Part shown: piece by piece, positions 44,763 through 55,416 of the stretch | Layout of the letters: each line of letters opens with the position of its first letter | Numbering within the stretch: the first letter of the stretch is position 1 | NCBI RefSeq assembly: GCF_905221025.1 | Contig: NZ_CAJNBL010000005.1 | Span: 62,001-126,000, forward strand | Source: Candidatus Nitrotoga fabula | GTDB lineage: Bacteria; Pseudomonadota; Gammaproteobacteria; Burkholderiales; Gallionellaceae | DNA length: 64,000 nucleotides | Direction: 5' to 3' | The notes under the pieces: generated by a model | Databases searched by the model: none | The model's input: the letters and a program-made list of their open reading frames with translations, nothing else | Told to the model about the DNA's origin: nothing | Position numbers and translations under genes: made by a program

Positions 44763-45647
44763 ATGAAATCTGCTCTTGTAATTTGGCTATGCTCCCTTGT
44801 AGCGAAATTGCCGCTGAGAGTATTGCATTGTTTAGGTGCTGTACTGGGAAAGTTGACGTATAAGCTTTCCCGTGCCTATGCCAAACGAATGCGCGAAAAT
44901 TTGGGTAACGCATTAAAAGGGTATTCCGATGCGGAATTTCGCAAGGTCTTGCATGCGGGTATTGCAGAAGCAGGGAGGGGTGCGATTGAGTTGATCTGGA
45001 TATGGTGTCGCCCCCTGGGTGAAGTGAAAGCCAGCGTCCGGGAGTGCCATGGCTGGGAGCATGTCGAGAATGCTCGTTCGAATGGTAAGGGTATCGTTTT
45101 TTTGACCCCACATTTGGGGTGTTTTGATGTATCCGCCATTTATGCCGCTACATTTATGCCAATGATTGTACTGTATCGCCCACCCAGGCTGGCATGGCTG
45201 GATCCACTGATGCGCCGTGGCCGCGAGCGAGGTCAGTTGCGACTGGCGCGGACCGATGTCAGTGGGGTACGTTTGCTGTACAAAGCCTTAAAGCGAGGGG
45301 AGGCAATAGGTCTTCTACCCGACCAGGTTCCAGGTAATGGTGAGGGGGAATGGGTCGATTTTTTCGGTAGGCCAGCCTACACTATGACGTTAATCGGACG
45401 CTTGGTACAATCCAGCGGTGCTGCGGTGCTGTTGGCATCGGTCGAAAGACTGGAAAAAGGTGCGGGGTATATTTTGCGTATCATTCCGTTGAGGTTAGTG
45501 GATGGCGCTCCCATAAGCAGGCAGGTCAATGCGGCTCTGGAAGAGCTGGTGCTCTCGAATCCTGCACAATATTTATGGAGCTATAACCGGTACAAGACCC
45601 CGCCGGGAGTCAGGCCAGCTATAAATCAAGAAAAAAAATCGCAATGA
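44763..45647 (+). CDS. lipid A biosynthesis acyltransferase (LpxL/LpxM family)
   Basis: Membrane-associated late acyltransferase adding a secondary acyl chain to lipid A. 294 residues with the catalytic HX4D motif HLGCFD (His117-Asp122) and downstream [15 protein letters not shown] and the C-terminal YLWSYNRYK. The start at ATG 44763 is chosen; TTG 44748 is possible. It overlaps the next, paralogous acyltransferase by 4 nt, so two copies act in series or with different chain specificity. Confidence 0.92.
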   Translation: MKSALVIWLCSLVAKLPLRVLHCLGAVLGKLTYKLSRAYAKRMRENLGNALKGYSDAEFRKVLHAGIAEAGRGAIELIWIWCRPLGEVKASVRECHGWEHVENARSNGKGIVFLTPHLGCFDVSAIYAATFMPMIVLYRPPRLAWLDPLMRRGRERGQLRLARTDVSGVRLLYKALKRGEAIGLLPDQVPGNGEGEWVDFFGRPAYTMTLIGRLVQSSGAAVLLASVERLEKGAGYILRIIPLRLVDGAPISRQVNAALEELVLSNPAQYLWSYNRYKTPPGVRPAINQEKKSQ

Positions 45648-46513
45648 TGGTGCGTTTGGGAATTTTTTTGCTGTGGGTGTTGCATTTTTTGCCCTACCGG
45701 CTGCAAGCATGGATCGGTAATGTCTTGGGAATTTTGTTTTATTTGATTTCTAGCAGGCGTCGCCGGGTGGCCAGTATTAATCTGCGCTTATGTTTTCCCG
45801 AGATGGGTGAAACAGAGCGAAAGCGGCTGGTACGCCAGAATTTTAGGGCATTTGCACGTAGTATTGTAGAGCGTGGAATTTTATGGTGGTCCAGTCGCGA
45901 GCGCATCCAGAAGTTGATTCGTGTTAAAGGTGAGGAGCATTTTCAGAATGCTTTGGGTAGTCCAGTGATTTTTCTGACTGCACATTTTGTTGCGCTGGAT
46001 GTGCTCGGGTCCTGGCTTATACAGCATGGAGATGGGGTCAGTGTTTATTCCAGGCAAAAAAATGAATATTTGCAGAATCTGTTGATTAAAAAGCGGACGC
46101 GTTTCGGCAATACATTAATTTATTCTCGTCAGGCCGGGTTGCGTCCGATCATAAAGGCATTACGTGCAGGCCGGCCATTGTTTTATTTTACTGATCAAGA
46201 CTGGTCAACCAAGGACAGTATATTTGTTCCATTTTTTGGGGTGCCGGCAGCCACGTTAGCGACCTTGCCCCGGCTGGTGACAATGGCGAATGCGAAAGTG
46301 GTGTCGTGTGTCAGCCGCGTATTGCCTGATTACGAGGGGTATGAGGTGTGCTTTTATCCTGCATGGCACAATTTCCCTTCCCATGACCCGATCGCGGATA
46401 CGCGTCGAATCAATGAATTTATCGAGCAGCGGGTCAGGGAAATGCCGGATCAGTATTTCTGGTTACACAGAAGATTTAAAACCCGGCCTGAGGGCGAAGA
46501 AAGCTTTTATTGA
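45644..46513 (+). CDS. second lipid A acyltransferase (LpxL/LpxM family)
   Basis: 289 residues, with HX4D motif HFVALD (His114-Asp119), [22 protein letters not shown] and the C-terminal [13 protein letters not shown] hydrophobic N-terminus anchors it in the inner membrane. It is a paralogue of the upstream gene, 4-nt overlap, and its stop overlaps the ubiD start (TGATG). Confidence 0.92.
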   Translation: MMVRLGIFLLWVLHFLPYRLQAWIGNVLGILFYLISSRRRRVASINLRLCFPEMGETERKRLVRQNFRAFARSIVERGILWWSSRERIQKLIRVKGEEHFQNALGSPVIFLTAHFVALDVLGSWLIQHGDGVSVYSRQKNEYLQNLLIKKRTRFGNTLIYSRQAGLRPIIKALRAGRPLFYFTDQDWSTKDSIFVPFFGVPAATLATLPRLVTMANAKVVSCVSRVLPDYEGYEVCFYPAWHNFPSHDPIADTRRINEFIEQRVREMPDQYFWLHRRFKTRPEGEESFY

Positions 46514-47976
46514 TGAAATATCGTGACCTGCGAGATTTTATCTCGCAATTGGAAAAATTGGGCGAGTTGAAATATGTGAGCAGACCGGTATCTCCCGATC
46601 TGGAGATGACGGAAATCTGCGATCGTGTTTTGCGAACGCATGGTCCAGCCGTTTTGTTCAAGAATCCCGAGGGATACAATATTCCTGTTCTGGCGAATCT
46701 CTTTGGCACACCACACCGGGTAGCTCTGGGCATGGGCGAACAAAGCGTAACGGCATTACGGGAAGTAGGGAAGTTGCTGGCTTATCTGAAGGAGCCCGAG
46801 CCACCTAAGGGACTGAAGGATGCATGGGACAAATGGCCGGTATTGAAGCAGGTTTTATACATGACGCCCAAGGTGATATCGAATGCTCCCTGCCAGGAGG
46901 TTATCTGGGAAGGTAGTGAAGTAGATCTGGGTAGGCTTCCCATACAGACTTGCTGGCCAGGGGATGCCGCACCTTTGATAAGCTGGGGTCTGGTGGTAAC
47001 TCGCGGACCCAATAAACCGCGTCAGAATCTTGGTATTTATCGCCAGCAGGTGATCGCACCTAATAAAGTGATTATGCGTTGGCTGGCGCATCGTGGAGGA
47101 GCGCTGGATTATCAGGAATGGCTTCAAATGTATCCCGGCCAGCCGTTTCCACTCGCAGTGGTGATTGGTGCCGACCCAGCGACTATTCTAGGTGCAGTCA
47201 CACCCGTACCGGACAGTTTGTCTGAGTACCAATTTGCTGGTTTGCTTCGAGGATCCAAGACGGAACTGGTTCAATGCATTGGGTGTGATTTGCAGGTACC
47301 TGCCAGTGCCGAGATTGTGCTGGAAGGAAAGATTCATCCCGGAGAAGTCGCCATCGAGGGCCCCTTTGGTGATCACACTGGTTATTACAATGAACAGGAA
47401 ACATTTCCGGTGTTCACCATTGATCGCATTACCATGCGCCGCGATCCAATTTATCACTCAACTTATACAGGAAAGCCGCCAGACGAGCCGGCTATATTAG
47501 GGGTGGCATTGAACGAAGTTTTCGTTCCTCTGCTGCAAAAGCAGTTTCCCGAGATTTCAGATTTTTATCTTCCGCCAGAAGGTTGTTCCTATCGCCTGGC
47601 TATCGTGTCCATGAGAAAACAGTATTCGGGGCACGCCAAGCGCGTGATGTTTGGCATCTGGTCATACCTGCGCCAGTTCATGTATACGAAATTCATAATT
47701 GTGGTAGATAATGATATTGATATCCGTAACTGGCAGGAGGTAATCTGGGCGATTACCACCCGGGTGGACCCTTCACGTGATACATTGCTGGTGGATAATA
47801 CGCCCATCGATTATCTGGATTTTGCCAGCCCTGTGTCCGGTTTGGGCAGCAAAATGGGGCTGGATGCAACCAATAAGTGGCCGGGTGAAACAGCTCGAGA
47901 CTGGGGCACACCAATCAGTATGGATGAAGTGACTAAAAATCGTGTTGATAGGATGTGGTCGGAGCTTGGACTATAG
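46513..47976 (+). CDS. ubiD: 3-octaprenyl-4-hydroxybenzoate carboxy-lyase UbiD
   Basis: Prenyl-FMN-dependent decarboxylase of ubiquinone synthesis. 487 residues with [43 protein letters not shown], and [15 protein letters not shown], the UbiD hallmarks; [12 protein letters not shown]-type end (read [10 protein letters not shown]). prFMN is made by UbiX, not in this window. Start ATG 46513 (overlaps the acyltransferase stop). Its last 44 bp overlap the convergent oxidoreductase gene. Confidence 0.95.
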   Translation: MKYRDLRDFISQLEKLGELKYVSRPVSPDLEMTEICDRVLRTHGPAVLFKNPEGYNIPVLANLFGTPHRVALGMGEQSVTALREVGKLLAYLKEPEPPKGLKDAWDKWPVLKQVLYMTPKVISNAPCQEVIWEGSEVDLGRLPIQTCWPGDAAPLISWGLVVTRGPNKPRQNLGIYRQQVIAPNKVIMRWLAHRGGALDYQEWLQMYPGQPFPLAVVIGADPATILGAVTPVPDSLSEYQFAGLLRGSKTELVQCIGCDLQVPASAEIVLEGKIHPGEVAIEGPFGDHTGYYNEQETFPVFTIDRITMRRDPIYHSTYTGKPPDEPAILGVALNEVFVPLLQKQFPEISDFYLPPEGCSYRLAIVSMRKQYSGHAKRVMFGIWSYLRQFMYTKFIIVVDNDIDIRNWQEVIWAITTRVDPSRDTLLVDNTPIDYLDFASPVSGLGSKMGLDATNKWPGETARDWGTPISMDEVTKNRVDRMWSELGL

Positions 47977-48991
47977 ATACCCACGGCAGTGGGTCTATCA
48001 TCAGTACAATTTTTCCGGTAACCCCCCCCTGTTCCATTAATCGATGTGCCTGGGCAGCATCCTTTAATGGAAGGGTAGCACTTACCAGCACTCCGAGTTT
48101 GCCTGCTTCAATTAGTTTGGCACCTTGCTCCAGAATTTTGCGCTGGCGGATTCGCTCGTCATGCATCTGCATGACTTGTGGAGTAAGCATCAGTTCATAA
48201 CATAGGGATAAATTGCGCAGACGAGCCAGCTGGATGTCCGCCATGGACAGCGGGGTGGACAGCAGGGTGACGATTTTGCCTCCAATGCGCGTTGCTTTGA
48301 GCGATTGCAGGAATACTTCGCCGCCTACAGTGTCCAATACAATGTCCACCCCTTTGCCTGCAGTCCAGGAAAGAATTTCTTGCACGAAGCCCTGGTCGCG
48401 ATAATGAATAATTTTTTCTGCGCCGAGTCCATGCACGAGGCCAGCCTTCTTGTCATCACTTATGGTCACCGCGATGCGTGCGCCAAGGTGGTGGGCAAGC
48501 TGGACAGCGATATGTCCGACCCCTCCGGCAGCTGCATGGATGAGAATGGTTTGTCCGGCTTGCAGGCAAACACGTTCGACCAGAGCTTCCCAGGCAGTGA
48601 TCAGTACCAGAGGTAAGGCTGCACTTTCTTGCAGGCTAAGGTTGGCTGGCTTAAGTGCACAGTAATCTTCATGGACATTGATATATTCAGCATAGCTACC
48701 GGGCTCATCTCCGATTCCTCCGCTACAAAAGTAGATCGTATCACCGATTGAAAAACGTGTTACAGCAGTGCCGATGGATTCGACAGTCCCTGCACCGTCA
48801 CATCCCAGGATGGCGGGCAGTTTGTCGGGATAATAGGCTGGCTTGGTGCGCAGTTTGGTGTCCAGTGGATTAATTCCTGCAGCTGCCAGCTTGATTCGCA
48901 TATGGTGTGCTGATGGCAGTTCAGGTTGGGGAACGTCCTGCAGTTGCAACATGTCGGGGGTGCCAGCCGCAGTCATTACAATCGCTTTCAT
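47933..48991 (-). CDS. MDR-superfamily zinc-free quinone oxidoreductase-like protein
   Basis: NAD(P)H-dependent medium-chain reductase (quinone oxidoreductase/zeta-crystallin type). 352 residues: start [28 protein letters not shown] in the catalytic fold, [15 protein letters not shown] as the NADP-binding turn, and [14 protein letters not shown]. Typical zinc-ligand Cys clusters are lacking. The C-terminus ends about 20 residues beyond the family's VTGKIVL end; these extra residues lie over the ubiD end. Confidence 0.88.
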   Translation of the reverse strand: MKAIVMTAAGTPDMLQLQDVPQPELPSAHHMRIKLAAAGINPLDTKLRTKPAYYPDKLPAILGCDGAGTVESIGTAVTRFSIGDTIYFCSGGIGDEPGSYAEYINVHEDYCALKPANLSLQESAALPLVLITAWEALVERVCLQAGQTILIHAAAGGVGHIAVQLAHHLGARIAVTISDDKKAGLVHGLGAEKIIHYRDQGFVQEILSWTAGKGVDIVLDTVGGEVFLQSLKATRIGGKIVTLLSTPLSMADIQLARLRNLSLCYELMLTPQVMQMHDERIRQRKILEQGAKLIEAGKLGVLVSATLPLKDAAQAHRLMEQGGVTGKIVLMIDPLPWVSIVQAPTTSYQHDF

Positions 48992-49167
48992 ATCAGATGG
49001 TCCTCAGTGCTGAATGGTTGAGAGAGTGGGCATTGCAATAAATCCAGGCTGTTGCTGTAAGTTTTCGGCATGGGAAAAAATGGATTGTCAAATCATTGGC
49101 ATAGTTGAAGCAGCAGTACAGAGGTGTGCTATGTTAAACTTAACTAAAATATTTTGCGAGTTTAGCT

Positions 49168-50271
49168 ATGTCAGGAAATACATTCGGAACCTTATTCTGC
49201 GTTACTTCTTTTGGCGAGTCACATGGCCCTGCGATCGGATGCGTGGTGGATGGCTGCCCGCCGGGAATGGAACTGAGCCATGCAGACATCCAGCGGGAGC
49301 TGGACCGGCGTAAGCCGGGTACTTCGCGCCATGTCACGCAAAGGCGTGAGTCGGACACAGTAGAAATTTTGTCTGGCATCCATGAAGGGAAGACCACGGG
49401 TACTCCGATCGCGTTGCTAATCCGGAATGAGGACCAGCGTAGCAAGGATTATGGCAATATCGCTGACAGTTTTCGCCCAGGTCACGCTGATTATACGTAC
49501 TGGCATAAATATGGCATTCGCGATCATCGTGGCGGCGGGCGGGCGTCTGCACGTGAAACTGCTGTACGTGTAGCAGCTGGCGCGATTGCAAAAAAATGGC
49601 TAAATGAGCGTTATGGAATAATCATCCGGGGATATTTATCGCAGCTGGGCGAAATTGTGGTGCCATTCATGAGCTGGGAGAGCGTGAACAGCAATCCTTT
49701 TTTTGTCGCGGATGAGAACTATGTTGAACAGTTGGAAAAATATATGGATACGTTGCGTAAATCCGGAGATTCAATTGGTGCAAAGCTTACGGTCGTTGCT
49801 GAACATGTGCCCGTGGGATGGGGGGAGCCTGTATATGACCGGCTGGATGCGGATATTGGCTATGCCATGATGAGCATCAATGCGGTTAAGGGGGTGGAAA
49901 TTGGCGCAGGCTTTTCTTCGGTTACACAGAAAGGCAGCGAACATGGTGATGAAATGACCCCGCAGGGATTTTTATCAAACCATGCTGGTGGTATTCTTGG
50001 TGGTATATCTACCGGGCAGGATGTTGTGGCGCACATTGCCATCAAACCTACTTCCAGTATTCGTCTTCCGCGTAAATCGGTCAATAAGGCGGGTGAGCAA
50101 ACGATGGTTGCAACTCACGGTCGTCACGACCCCTGCGTAGGAATCCGTGCTACGCCTATTGCCGAGGCTATGCTGGCTTTGGTGCTGATCGATCATGCGT
50201 TGCGCCATCGTGCGCAGAATGCAGATGTGGAATGCCCAACGCCCAGAATTCCTGGAAAAATTCAAGGCTGA
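49168..50271 (+). CDS. aroC: chorismate synthase
   Basis: Last step of the shikimate pathway; flavin-dependent elimination of phosphate from EPSP to give chorismate. 367 residues: [20 protein letters not shown] near the start, [30 protein letters not shown] and the C-terminal [19 protein letters not shown], all family signatures. 176 bp upstream is free of genes. Convergent with dsbC. Confidence 0.97.
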   Translation: MSGNTFGTLFCVTSFGESHGPAIGCVVDGCPPGMELSHADIQRELDRRKPGTSRHVTQRRESDTVEILSGIHEGKTTGTPIALLIRNEDQRSKDYGNIADSFRPGHADYTYWHKYGIRDHRGGGRASARETAVRVAAGAIAKKWLNERYGIIIRGYLSQLGEIVVPFMSWESVNSNPFFVADENYVEQLEKYMDTLRKSGDSIGAKLTVVAEHVPVGWGEPVYDRLDADIGYAMMSINAVKGVEIGAGFSSVTQKGSEHGDEMTPQGFLSNHAGGILGGISTGQDVVAHIAIKPTSSIRLPRKSVNKAGEQTMVATHGRHDPCVGIRATPIAEAMLALVLIDHALRHRAQNADVECPTPRIPGKIQG

Positions 50272-50443
50272 CAAGAGCGTGAAGGGCATTCAGGGGGCAA
50301 GCTTTCTGAATGGTTAGGATTCCGAGCGAAGCAGCTGTCCAGGCTCTAGGGAACCGGTAACATTTGACAGGGGCATGGAAGACGCAGCTGTTTTTTTATT
50401 CTGTTCCGTTCAATTATGTAAACTATGAAAAGTGCCGGGGTCG

Positions 50444-51145
50444 TTAAGGATTTGTTGTGCTATTTAATGACTTCTCCAGCATGGCAGCAGGTCTGAATCC
50501 GGGAACCTGAACGCCGTCCGCAAAGACCAATACCGGGGTTCCTTTTATTTTTAATTTTTGGCTTAGTTCATGTAATTTGGCTGAAGGCACGTCGCAGGTT
50601 CCGGATACAGGCTGAACATTACTCAGCATCAGATTGTCCCATGCCTTGACAGGGTCTTTGCTGCACCAGACGCCCCGCACTTTTTTGTCGGAACCCGGAA
50701 AAATGGACAGCATGAATATGTATAAAGTGACGTTGTCCACATTCTTTAATTCACTCTCGAGCTTTTTGCAGAAGCTACAGTTTGGGTCGCTAAAGTAAGC
50801 CATTTTTCTCTGCCCGTTCCCTTTCACTTTTTTGATGGCAATGTCGAATGGCAGTGTATTGAAATCGATTGCGAATAATTTACGGGAACGCTCATCCGTA
50901 AGGTTGCGCATATTTTTCAAATCGTAAATATTACCATCAATGAGATATTGTGCATTTTCATCGGTATAAAACAGCTGGTCTTGCACAACCACTTCGTACA
51001 GGTTAAGAATATTGGCCCTGCTGATTTGCTCAACCTTGCCGAGTTGAGGATAATTTTTTTGCAGCAGGTCTTTGACCTTGGATGCATCGGCATGGGCGTA
51101 AGAAAATGAGAAGGAAACAAGTAGTGACAGAAAAAATTTGATCAT
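50444..51145 (-). CDS. dsbC: thiol:disulfide interchange protein DsbC
   Basis: Periplasmic disulfide isomerase. 233 residues with a signal peptide (MIKFFLSLLVSFSFSYAHA), a DsbC/G dimerisation domain (~20-90) and a thioredoxin fold with active site Cys123-Ser-Phe-Cys126. A second pair (GVWCSKD and GTCDVP) matches the structural disulfide of DsbC. Convergent with aroC and 19 bp downstream of ubiH-like. Confidence 0.93.
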   Translation of the reverse strand: MIKFFLSLLVSFSFSYAHADASKVKDLLQKNYPQLGKVEQISRANILNLYEVVVQDQLFYTDENAQYLIDGNIYDLKNMRNLTDERSRKLFAIDFNTLPFDIAIKKVKGNGQRKMAYFSDPNCSFCKKLESELKNVDNVTLYIFMLSIFPGSDKKVRGVWCSKDPVKAWDNLMLSNVQPVSGTCDVPSAKLHELSQKLKIKGTPVLVFADGVQVPGFRPAAMLEKSLNSTTNP

Positions 51146-51164
51146 AATAAACCCGTCAGGTTGG

Positions 51165-52322
51165 TTAATTGAGTGCGTGAAGTGCCAGCATTTTTTTCAG
51201 TGGTGTAATATGGTTTGCAGATGCGAGTCCAAGGTTGCGAATAGATCGCAGTACTGGATTGCCGTTATTGAACAATTTCTTCAACAGGTCAGTAGCATGT
51301 AGCATGGAAAAAATATCCTCCTTGCGTGAACGCTCATAACAACGTAACAGGTTAATGTCGCCGCAATCCCGATGTGCCTCCCGTTCCATCAGTATACGTG
51401 CCAGTTGGCGTGCGTCGCGGAAACCCAGATTAACCCCCTGTCCGGCCAGAGGATGAATGTTGTGCGCGGCATCGCCTACCAGCGCCAACCGTGATTTTAC
51501 GATCTGTGGCAGGTATAGGGAACGTAGCGGGAATGCGACCGGCGGGGTAACGAGCTGCATGGTGCCCAAATGGTGATGTGAGGCAGATGTAACTTGTGCG
51601 CATAGATCTTCATGGGAGAGATTGAGCAATATTTTTGCTTTTTCAGGGCTTACGGACCACACCATGGAAACACTTTTCTGAGGTAACGGCAGCAGGGCCA
51701 AAATTCCGTCCTGCTGGAACCACTGGAAGGCTGTGTTCCGGTGTGTCTTCTCAATCATGAAATTTGCGACTACAGCGTCCTGGTTATAAAGCGTTGGTGG
51801 TGCTACGATGCCAGCCTGCTGTCGTACCCAGGAATTGCCCCCGTCTGCGCCAATTACCAGATTCGTCTTGAGTGTGCGGCCGTCTTCAAGTCGAAGGTAA
51901 GCAGCATCATCCTGCCAGTCAAGGTGGCTGCAGCGTGCAGGGTGGAACAGGGTTAAATTGTCCTGTTCCTGTAATTCTTGCCAGAGTGTTAGTTGCAGCA
52001 CTTGATTTTCCAGGATAAAAGCTAATTCTGGTAAACCCAATGGATAGGCGCTGAAATCGAATTCCATGCCCATGTCACCAAATATGCGCATGGTTTCCAC
52101 CGGTTGGATCCGGCTTTTATCCAGCTGCTGCCAGATATTGCATTGCGAAAGAAAGGCGGCAGTTCCCGGGCTGATAGCATAGATGCGGTTGTCCAGGTCC
52201 TTTTTATGGATGCCGGGTGTCTGTGATTCCACCAGCGCCAGGTTTAGTTCACTGGATTTAAGTGACGCTGCCAGACTGGCTCCAACCAGTCCCCCTCCTA
52301 TGATCAGTACGTCGAAAGTCAT
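51165..52322 (-). CDS. FAD-dependent UbiH/UbiF/COQ6-family monooxygenase
   Basis: Ring hydroxylase of the ubiquinone pathway. 385 residues: FAD fold VLIIGGGLVGASLAASL, the NADPH/FAD motif GADGGNSWVRQQ, and GDAAHNIHPLAGQGVNLGFRDA, the family fingerprint. The exact hydroxylation position (C5, C6 or C1) cannot be told from the sequence. Close to ubiD, supporting ubiquinone synthesis. Confidence 0.92.
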   Translation of the reverse strand: MTFDVLIIGGGLVGASLAASLKSSELNLALVESQTPGIHKKDLDNRIYAISPGTAAFLSQCNIWQQLDKSRIQPVETMRIFGDMGMEFDFSAYPLGLPELAFILENQVLQLTLWQELQEQDNLTLFHPARCSHLDWQDDAAYLRLEDGRTLKTNLVIGADGGNSWVRQQAGIVAPPTLYNQDAVVANFMIEKTHRNTAFQWFQQDGILALLPLPQKSVSMVWSVSPEKAKILLNLSHEDLCAQVTSASHHHLGTMQLVTPPVAFPLRSLYLPQIVKSRLALVGDAAHNIHPLAGQGVNLGFRDARQLARILMEREAHRDCGDINLLRCYERSRKEDIFSMLHATDLLKKLFNNGNPVLRSIRNLGLASANHITPLKKMLALHALN

Positions 52323-52411
52323 CGTTACAATAATTTCATTCCGTGCATTTAGGTGATGATAGCACGGGATGATCGATTAATTTATAATTATCCCTATTTG
52401 GAAAATAGCAT

Positions 52412-53419
52412 ATGCGCATTGGCCCCTACCATCTGAAAAACAACCTGATCGTTGCTCCTATGGCCGGAGTAACGGATCGTCCATTTCGCATGTTATGCAA
52501 AAGCATGGGGGCAGGCATGGCGGTGAGCGAAATGGTTTCATCTAACTCATTGTTGTATGGATCCGAGAAAACCAAGCGGCGCGCAAATCACGAGGGAGAG
52601 GTTGATCCAATATCGGTGCAGATTGTAGGCGCTGATCCCAAGATGCTGGCGCTTGCTGCGCAGTATAACGTTGATCAGGGCGCACAGATTATTGATATTA
52701 ATATGGGTTGCCCGGCAAAGAAGATTTGTAATGTGCTGGCCGGATCAGCACTTTTGCAAAATGAAGCATTGGTCGGTCGCATATTGGAAACGGTTGTGGG
52801 TTCGGTGGATGTGCCGGTAACGCTTAAGATACGGACTGGATGGGATAAGCAGCATCGTAATGCGGCGCGTATTGCTCAAATTGCGGAGGCCAGTGGCATT
52901 CAGGCGCTTGCCATTCATGGGCGGACCCGTGCGTGTGCGTATAGCGGGGACGCGGAGTACGAAACCATTGCTTCGGTGAAATCTTGCGTGACCATCCCGG
53001 TTATTGCAAACGGGGATATCACCACCCCTGAAAAAGCTCGTCACGTACTCCAGAAAACGGGTGCGGATGCAGTGATGATCGGGCGGGCAGCGCAAGGGCG
53101 GCCATGGCTGTTTCGTGAGATTGATCATTATATGAAAACCGGTACGCATTTACCCGCGCCACAGGTAGAAGAAGTGCACCGTGTGCTCATCAAGCATGTA
53201 TACGAGCTTTACATGTTTTATGGGGAATACACGGGGTTACGCGTTGCCCGCAAGCACATCTCTTGGTATACAAAGGGTTTGACCGGTTCAGCGCATTTTC
53301 GTCATCAGATGAATCAGTTGGAGAGCAGTACACAGCAACTGGAAGCGGTAAATGATTTTTTTGAGAGCCAATTAAAATGCGGTGAGCGTCTGTGCTATGC
53401 CGAGGAGCTGGCAGCATGA
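52412..53419 (+). CDS. dusB: tRNA-dihydrouridine synthase B
   Basis: FMN enzyme reducing uridine in the tRNA D-loop. 335 residues: APMAGVTDRPFRMLCK, NMGCPAKKICN with the catalytic cysteine (first Cys of MGCPAK), IHGRTRACAYSG, and the FMN-phosphate site GADAVMIGRAAQGRPWLF. Its stop overlaps the fis start (ATGA), the usual dusB-fis pair. Confidence 0.96.
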   Translation: MRIGPYHLKNNLIVAPMAGVTDRPFRMLCKSMGAGMAVSEMVSSNSLLYGSEKTKRRANHEGEVDPISVQIVGADPKMLALAAQYNVDQGAQIIDINMGCPAKKICNVLAGSALLQNEALVGRILETVVGSVDVPVTLKIRTGWDKQHRNAARIAQIAEASGIQALAIHGRTRACAYSGDAEYETIASVKSCVTIPVIANGDITTPEKARHVLQKTGADAVMIGRAAQGRPWLFREIDHYMKTGTHLPAPQVEEVHRVLIKHVYELYMFYGEYTGLRVARKHISWYTKGLTGSAHFRHQMNQLESSTQQLEAVNDFFESQLKCGERLCYAEELAA

Positions 53420-53769
53420 AAAAAGAAAGTAATTCAATGCTGGTTGAAAATGACGTTGCACAATATGTGCGCAAGGCGGTAGAGGATTATTTTAATGACC
53501 TTGATGGGGAAGATCCTTCGTGTGCGGTTTATGACATGGTGATGAATTGTGTTGAAAAACCTTTGATCGAGGCTGTCCTGAAACATGCATGCGGCAATCA
53601 GACGCGTGCAGCGGAACTATTGGGGCTGAACCGTAATACATTACGTAAAAAAATTCAGCAGCATCGTTTTCCGGGTACGGATTTAAAAATGCGGGTTCCT
53701 GCCAGAAGCGAGCGAAAAGTCTCGCAGAAGGTTAAATTTGTTAACACCAACGACGAAAAGAACATTTAA
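53416..53769 (+). CDS. fis: Fis-family nucleoid protein with extended C-terminus
   Basis: DNA-bending regulator. 117 residues: an N-terminal dimerisation region (~15-55) and the C-terminal helix-turn-helix [24 protein letters not shown] normal Fis ends just after this helix; here about 32 extra residues, mostly basic ([15 protein letters not shown]), follow. The start is ATG 53416, overlapping dusB; a longer frame (53392) is not conserved. purH follows after 2 bp. Confidence 0.93.
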   Translation: MKKESNSMLVENDVAQYVRKAVEDYFNDLDGEDPSCAVYDMVMNCVEKPLIEAVLKHACGNQTRAAELLGLNRNTLRKKIQQHRFPGTDLKMRVPARSERKVSQKVKFVNTNDEKNI

Positions 53770-53771
53770 TT

Positions 53772-55337
53772 ATGGTAGTAGTGAAACAGGTTCTGATCAG
53801 TGTATCAGACAAATCCGGCATTCTGGAGTTTGCGACTGGGCTGCACCAGCTTGGGGTGAGTATCTTGTCCACCGGGGGCACGGCAAAAATGCTGACCGAA
53901 CATGGTGTTCCGGTTACCGAAGTGTCTGAGTACACCGGTTTTCCTGAGATGCTGGATGGGCGCGTAAAGACATTGCAACCCAAAATCCATGCCGGCATCC
54001 TGGCGAGAAGGGATTTGCCGGAACATGTGGCTACGCTGGAAAAATACCATATTCCAACAATCGATCTGGTAGTGGTGAACCTGTACCCATTTGGCGCTAC
54101 AGTTGCCAATCCTGATTGTACGATTGAAAACGCGATCGAGAATATTGATATAGGCGGCCCTACTATGGTGCGCGCTGCGGCAAAAAATTATCGGCATGTG
54201 GCGATCGTCACCGATGCGAATGATTATGGCAGCATCTTGACCGAGATGCGCGATAATGGCTGCACGATTTCTGGCGATACCTGCTTCGACCTGGCAAAAA
54301 AAGCTTTTTCACATACTGCAGCTTATGACAGCGCGATCAGTAATTATCTGACATCTATGAATACGGATGGGACGCGCAGCCAATATCCGGCACAGATTAA
54401 TTTCAATTTCATTAAGGTGCAGGACATGCGCTACGGGGAGAATCCGCATCAAAATGCAGCTTTTTTCCGCGATTTGAATGCCGTTCCTGGCGGTATTGCC
54501 AGCTATACTCAGCTGCAAGGTAAGGAGTTGTCCTACAACAATATCGGGGATGCAGATACAGCCTGGGAATGCGTGAAGACGTTCGATCGTCCGGCCTGTG
54601 TGATCGTCAAGCATGCGAATCCTTGCGGGGTTGCGATTGCCGAGGAACCGCTCAGTGCCTACAAGCTGGCCTATGCAACCGACCCCACCTCAGCGTTTGG
54701 TGGAATCATTGCCTTTAATTGCGAGCTGGATGCCAATACGGCAGCTGCCATTACTTCCAATCAGTTTGTTGAGGTGATTGTTGCCCCTTCCGTGTCTGAA
54801 GATGCACGGCAAATTGTGGCTGCTAAACAGAATGTGCGGTTGCTTACCGTGCCATTGTTCAAATCCCATAATCAATATGATTTGAAACGGGTGAATGGTG
54901 GTTTGCTGGTGCAGTCGCCGGATATTCTGGATATACAGGCCGAGCAGTTGCGTGTGGTTACCAAGGCACAGCCAAGCGCCGGGCAATTGCAAGACCTGCT
55001 GTTCGCTTGGCGTGTGGCAAAGTATGTAAAATCAAATGCAATCGTGTTTTGTAAAGATGGGCGTACCTTGGGCGTGGGTGCAGGGCAGATGAGCAGGGTG
55101 GATAGCACTCGTATTGCCACAATCAAGGCACATAATGCGGCTTGTAACCTAGCTGACTCAGTTGTTGCATCCGATGCTTTTTTTCCGTTTCGTGACGGTT
55201 TAGATGTATTGAACGAAGCCGGTGCGAGAGCGGTAATTCAGCCGGGTGGCAGCGTTCGAGATGATGAGGTAATTGCGGCTGCGGATGAACACGGGCTGGT
55301 GATGGTATTTACGGGCTGCCGTCATTTCAGGCATTAA
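53772..55337 (+). CDS. purH: bifunctional AICAR transformylase / IMP cyclohydrolase
   Basis: Last two steps of IMP synthesis. 521 residues: N-terminal cyclohydrolase ([48 protein letters not shown]) and C-terminal transformylase ([36 protein letters not shown] and [11 protein letters not shown]). Follows fis by 2 bp. purD is 79 bp downstream. Confidence 0.97.
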   Translation: MVVVKQVLISVSDKSGILEFATGLHQLGVSILSTGGTAKMLTEHGVPVTEVSEYTGFPEMLDGRVKTLQPKIHAGILARRDLPEHVATLEKYHIPTIDLVVVNLYPFGATVANPDCTIENAIENIDIGGPTMVRAAAKNYRHVAIVTDANDYGSILTEMRDNGCTISGDTCFDLAKKAFSHTAAYDSAISNYLTSMNTDGTRSQYPAQINFNFIKVQDMRYGENPHQNAAFFRDLNAVPGGIASYTQLQGKELSYNNIGDADTAWECVKTFDRPACVIVKHANPCGVAIAEEPLSAYKLAYATDPTSAFGGIIAFNCELDANTAAAITSNQFVEVIVAPSVSEDARQIVAAKQNVRLLTVPLFKSHNQYDLKRVNGGLLVQSPDILDIQAEQLRVVTKAQPSAGQLQDLLFAWRVAKYVKSNAIVFCKDGRTLGVGAGQMSRVDSTRIATIKAHNAACNLADSVVASDAFFPFRDGLDVLNEAGARAVIQPGGSVRDDEVIAAADEHGLVMVFTGCRHFRH

Positions 55338-55416
55338 AATCTATGCAACAGTAACTTAAACCTCTTCTGTCCGTTTTGGGGGTTTTGTATCTGTCGCCTC
55401 CGATTAGGGATTGGGT

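Noticed and set aside
43528-45111. A 527-residue metK with a long N-terminus
   Set aside because: Residues before [14 protein letters not shown] are unlike the family and lie over the divergent acyltransferase gene; the ATG at 44691 has a ribosome binding site.
47760-47785. A third parS candidate (TTCACGTGA)
   Set aside because: Only the inner nine bases match; the flanking arms are not palindromic and it lies inside ubiD.
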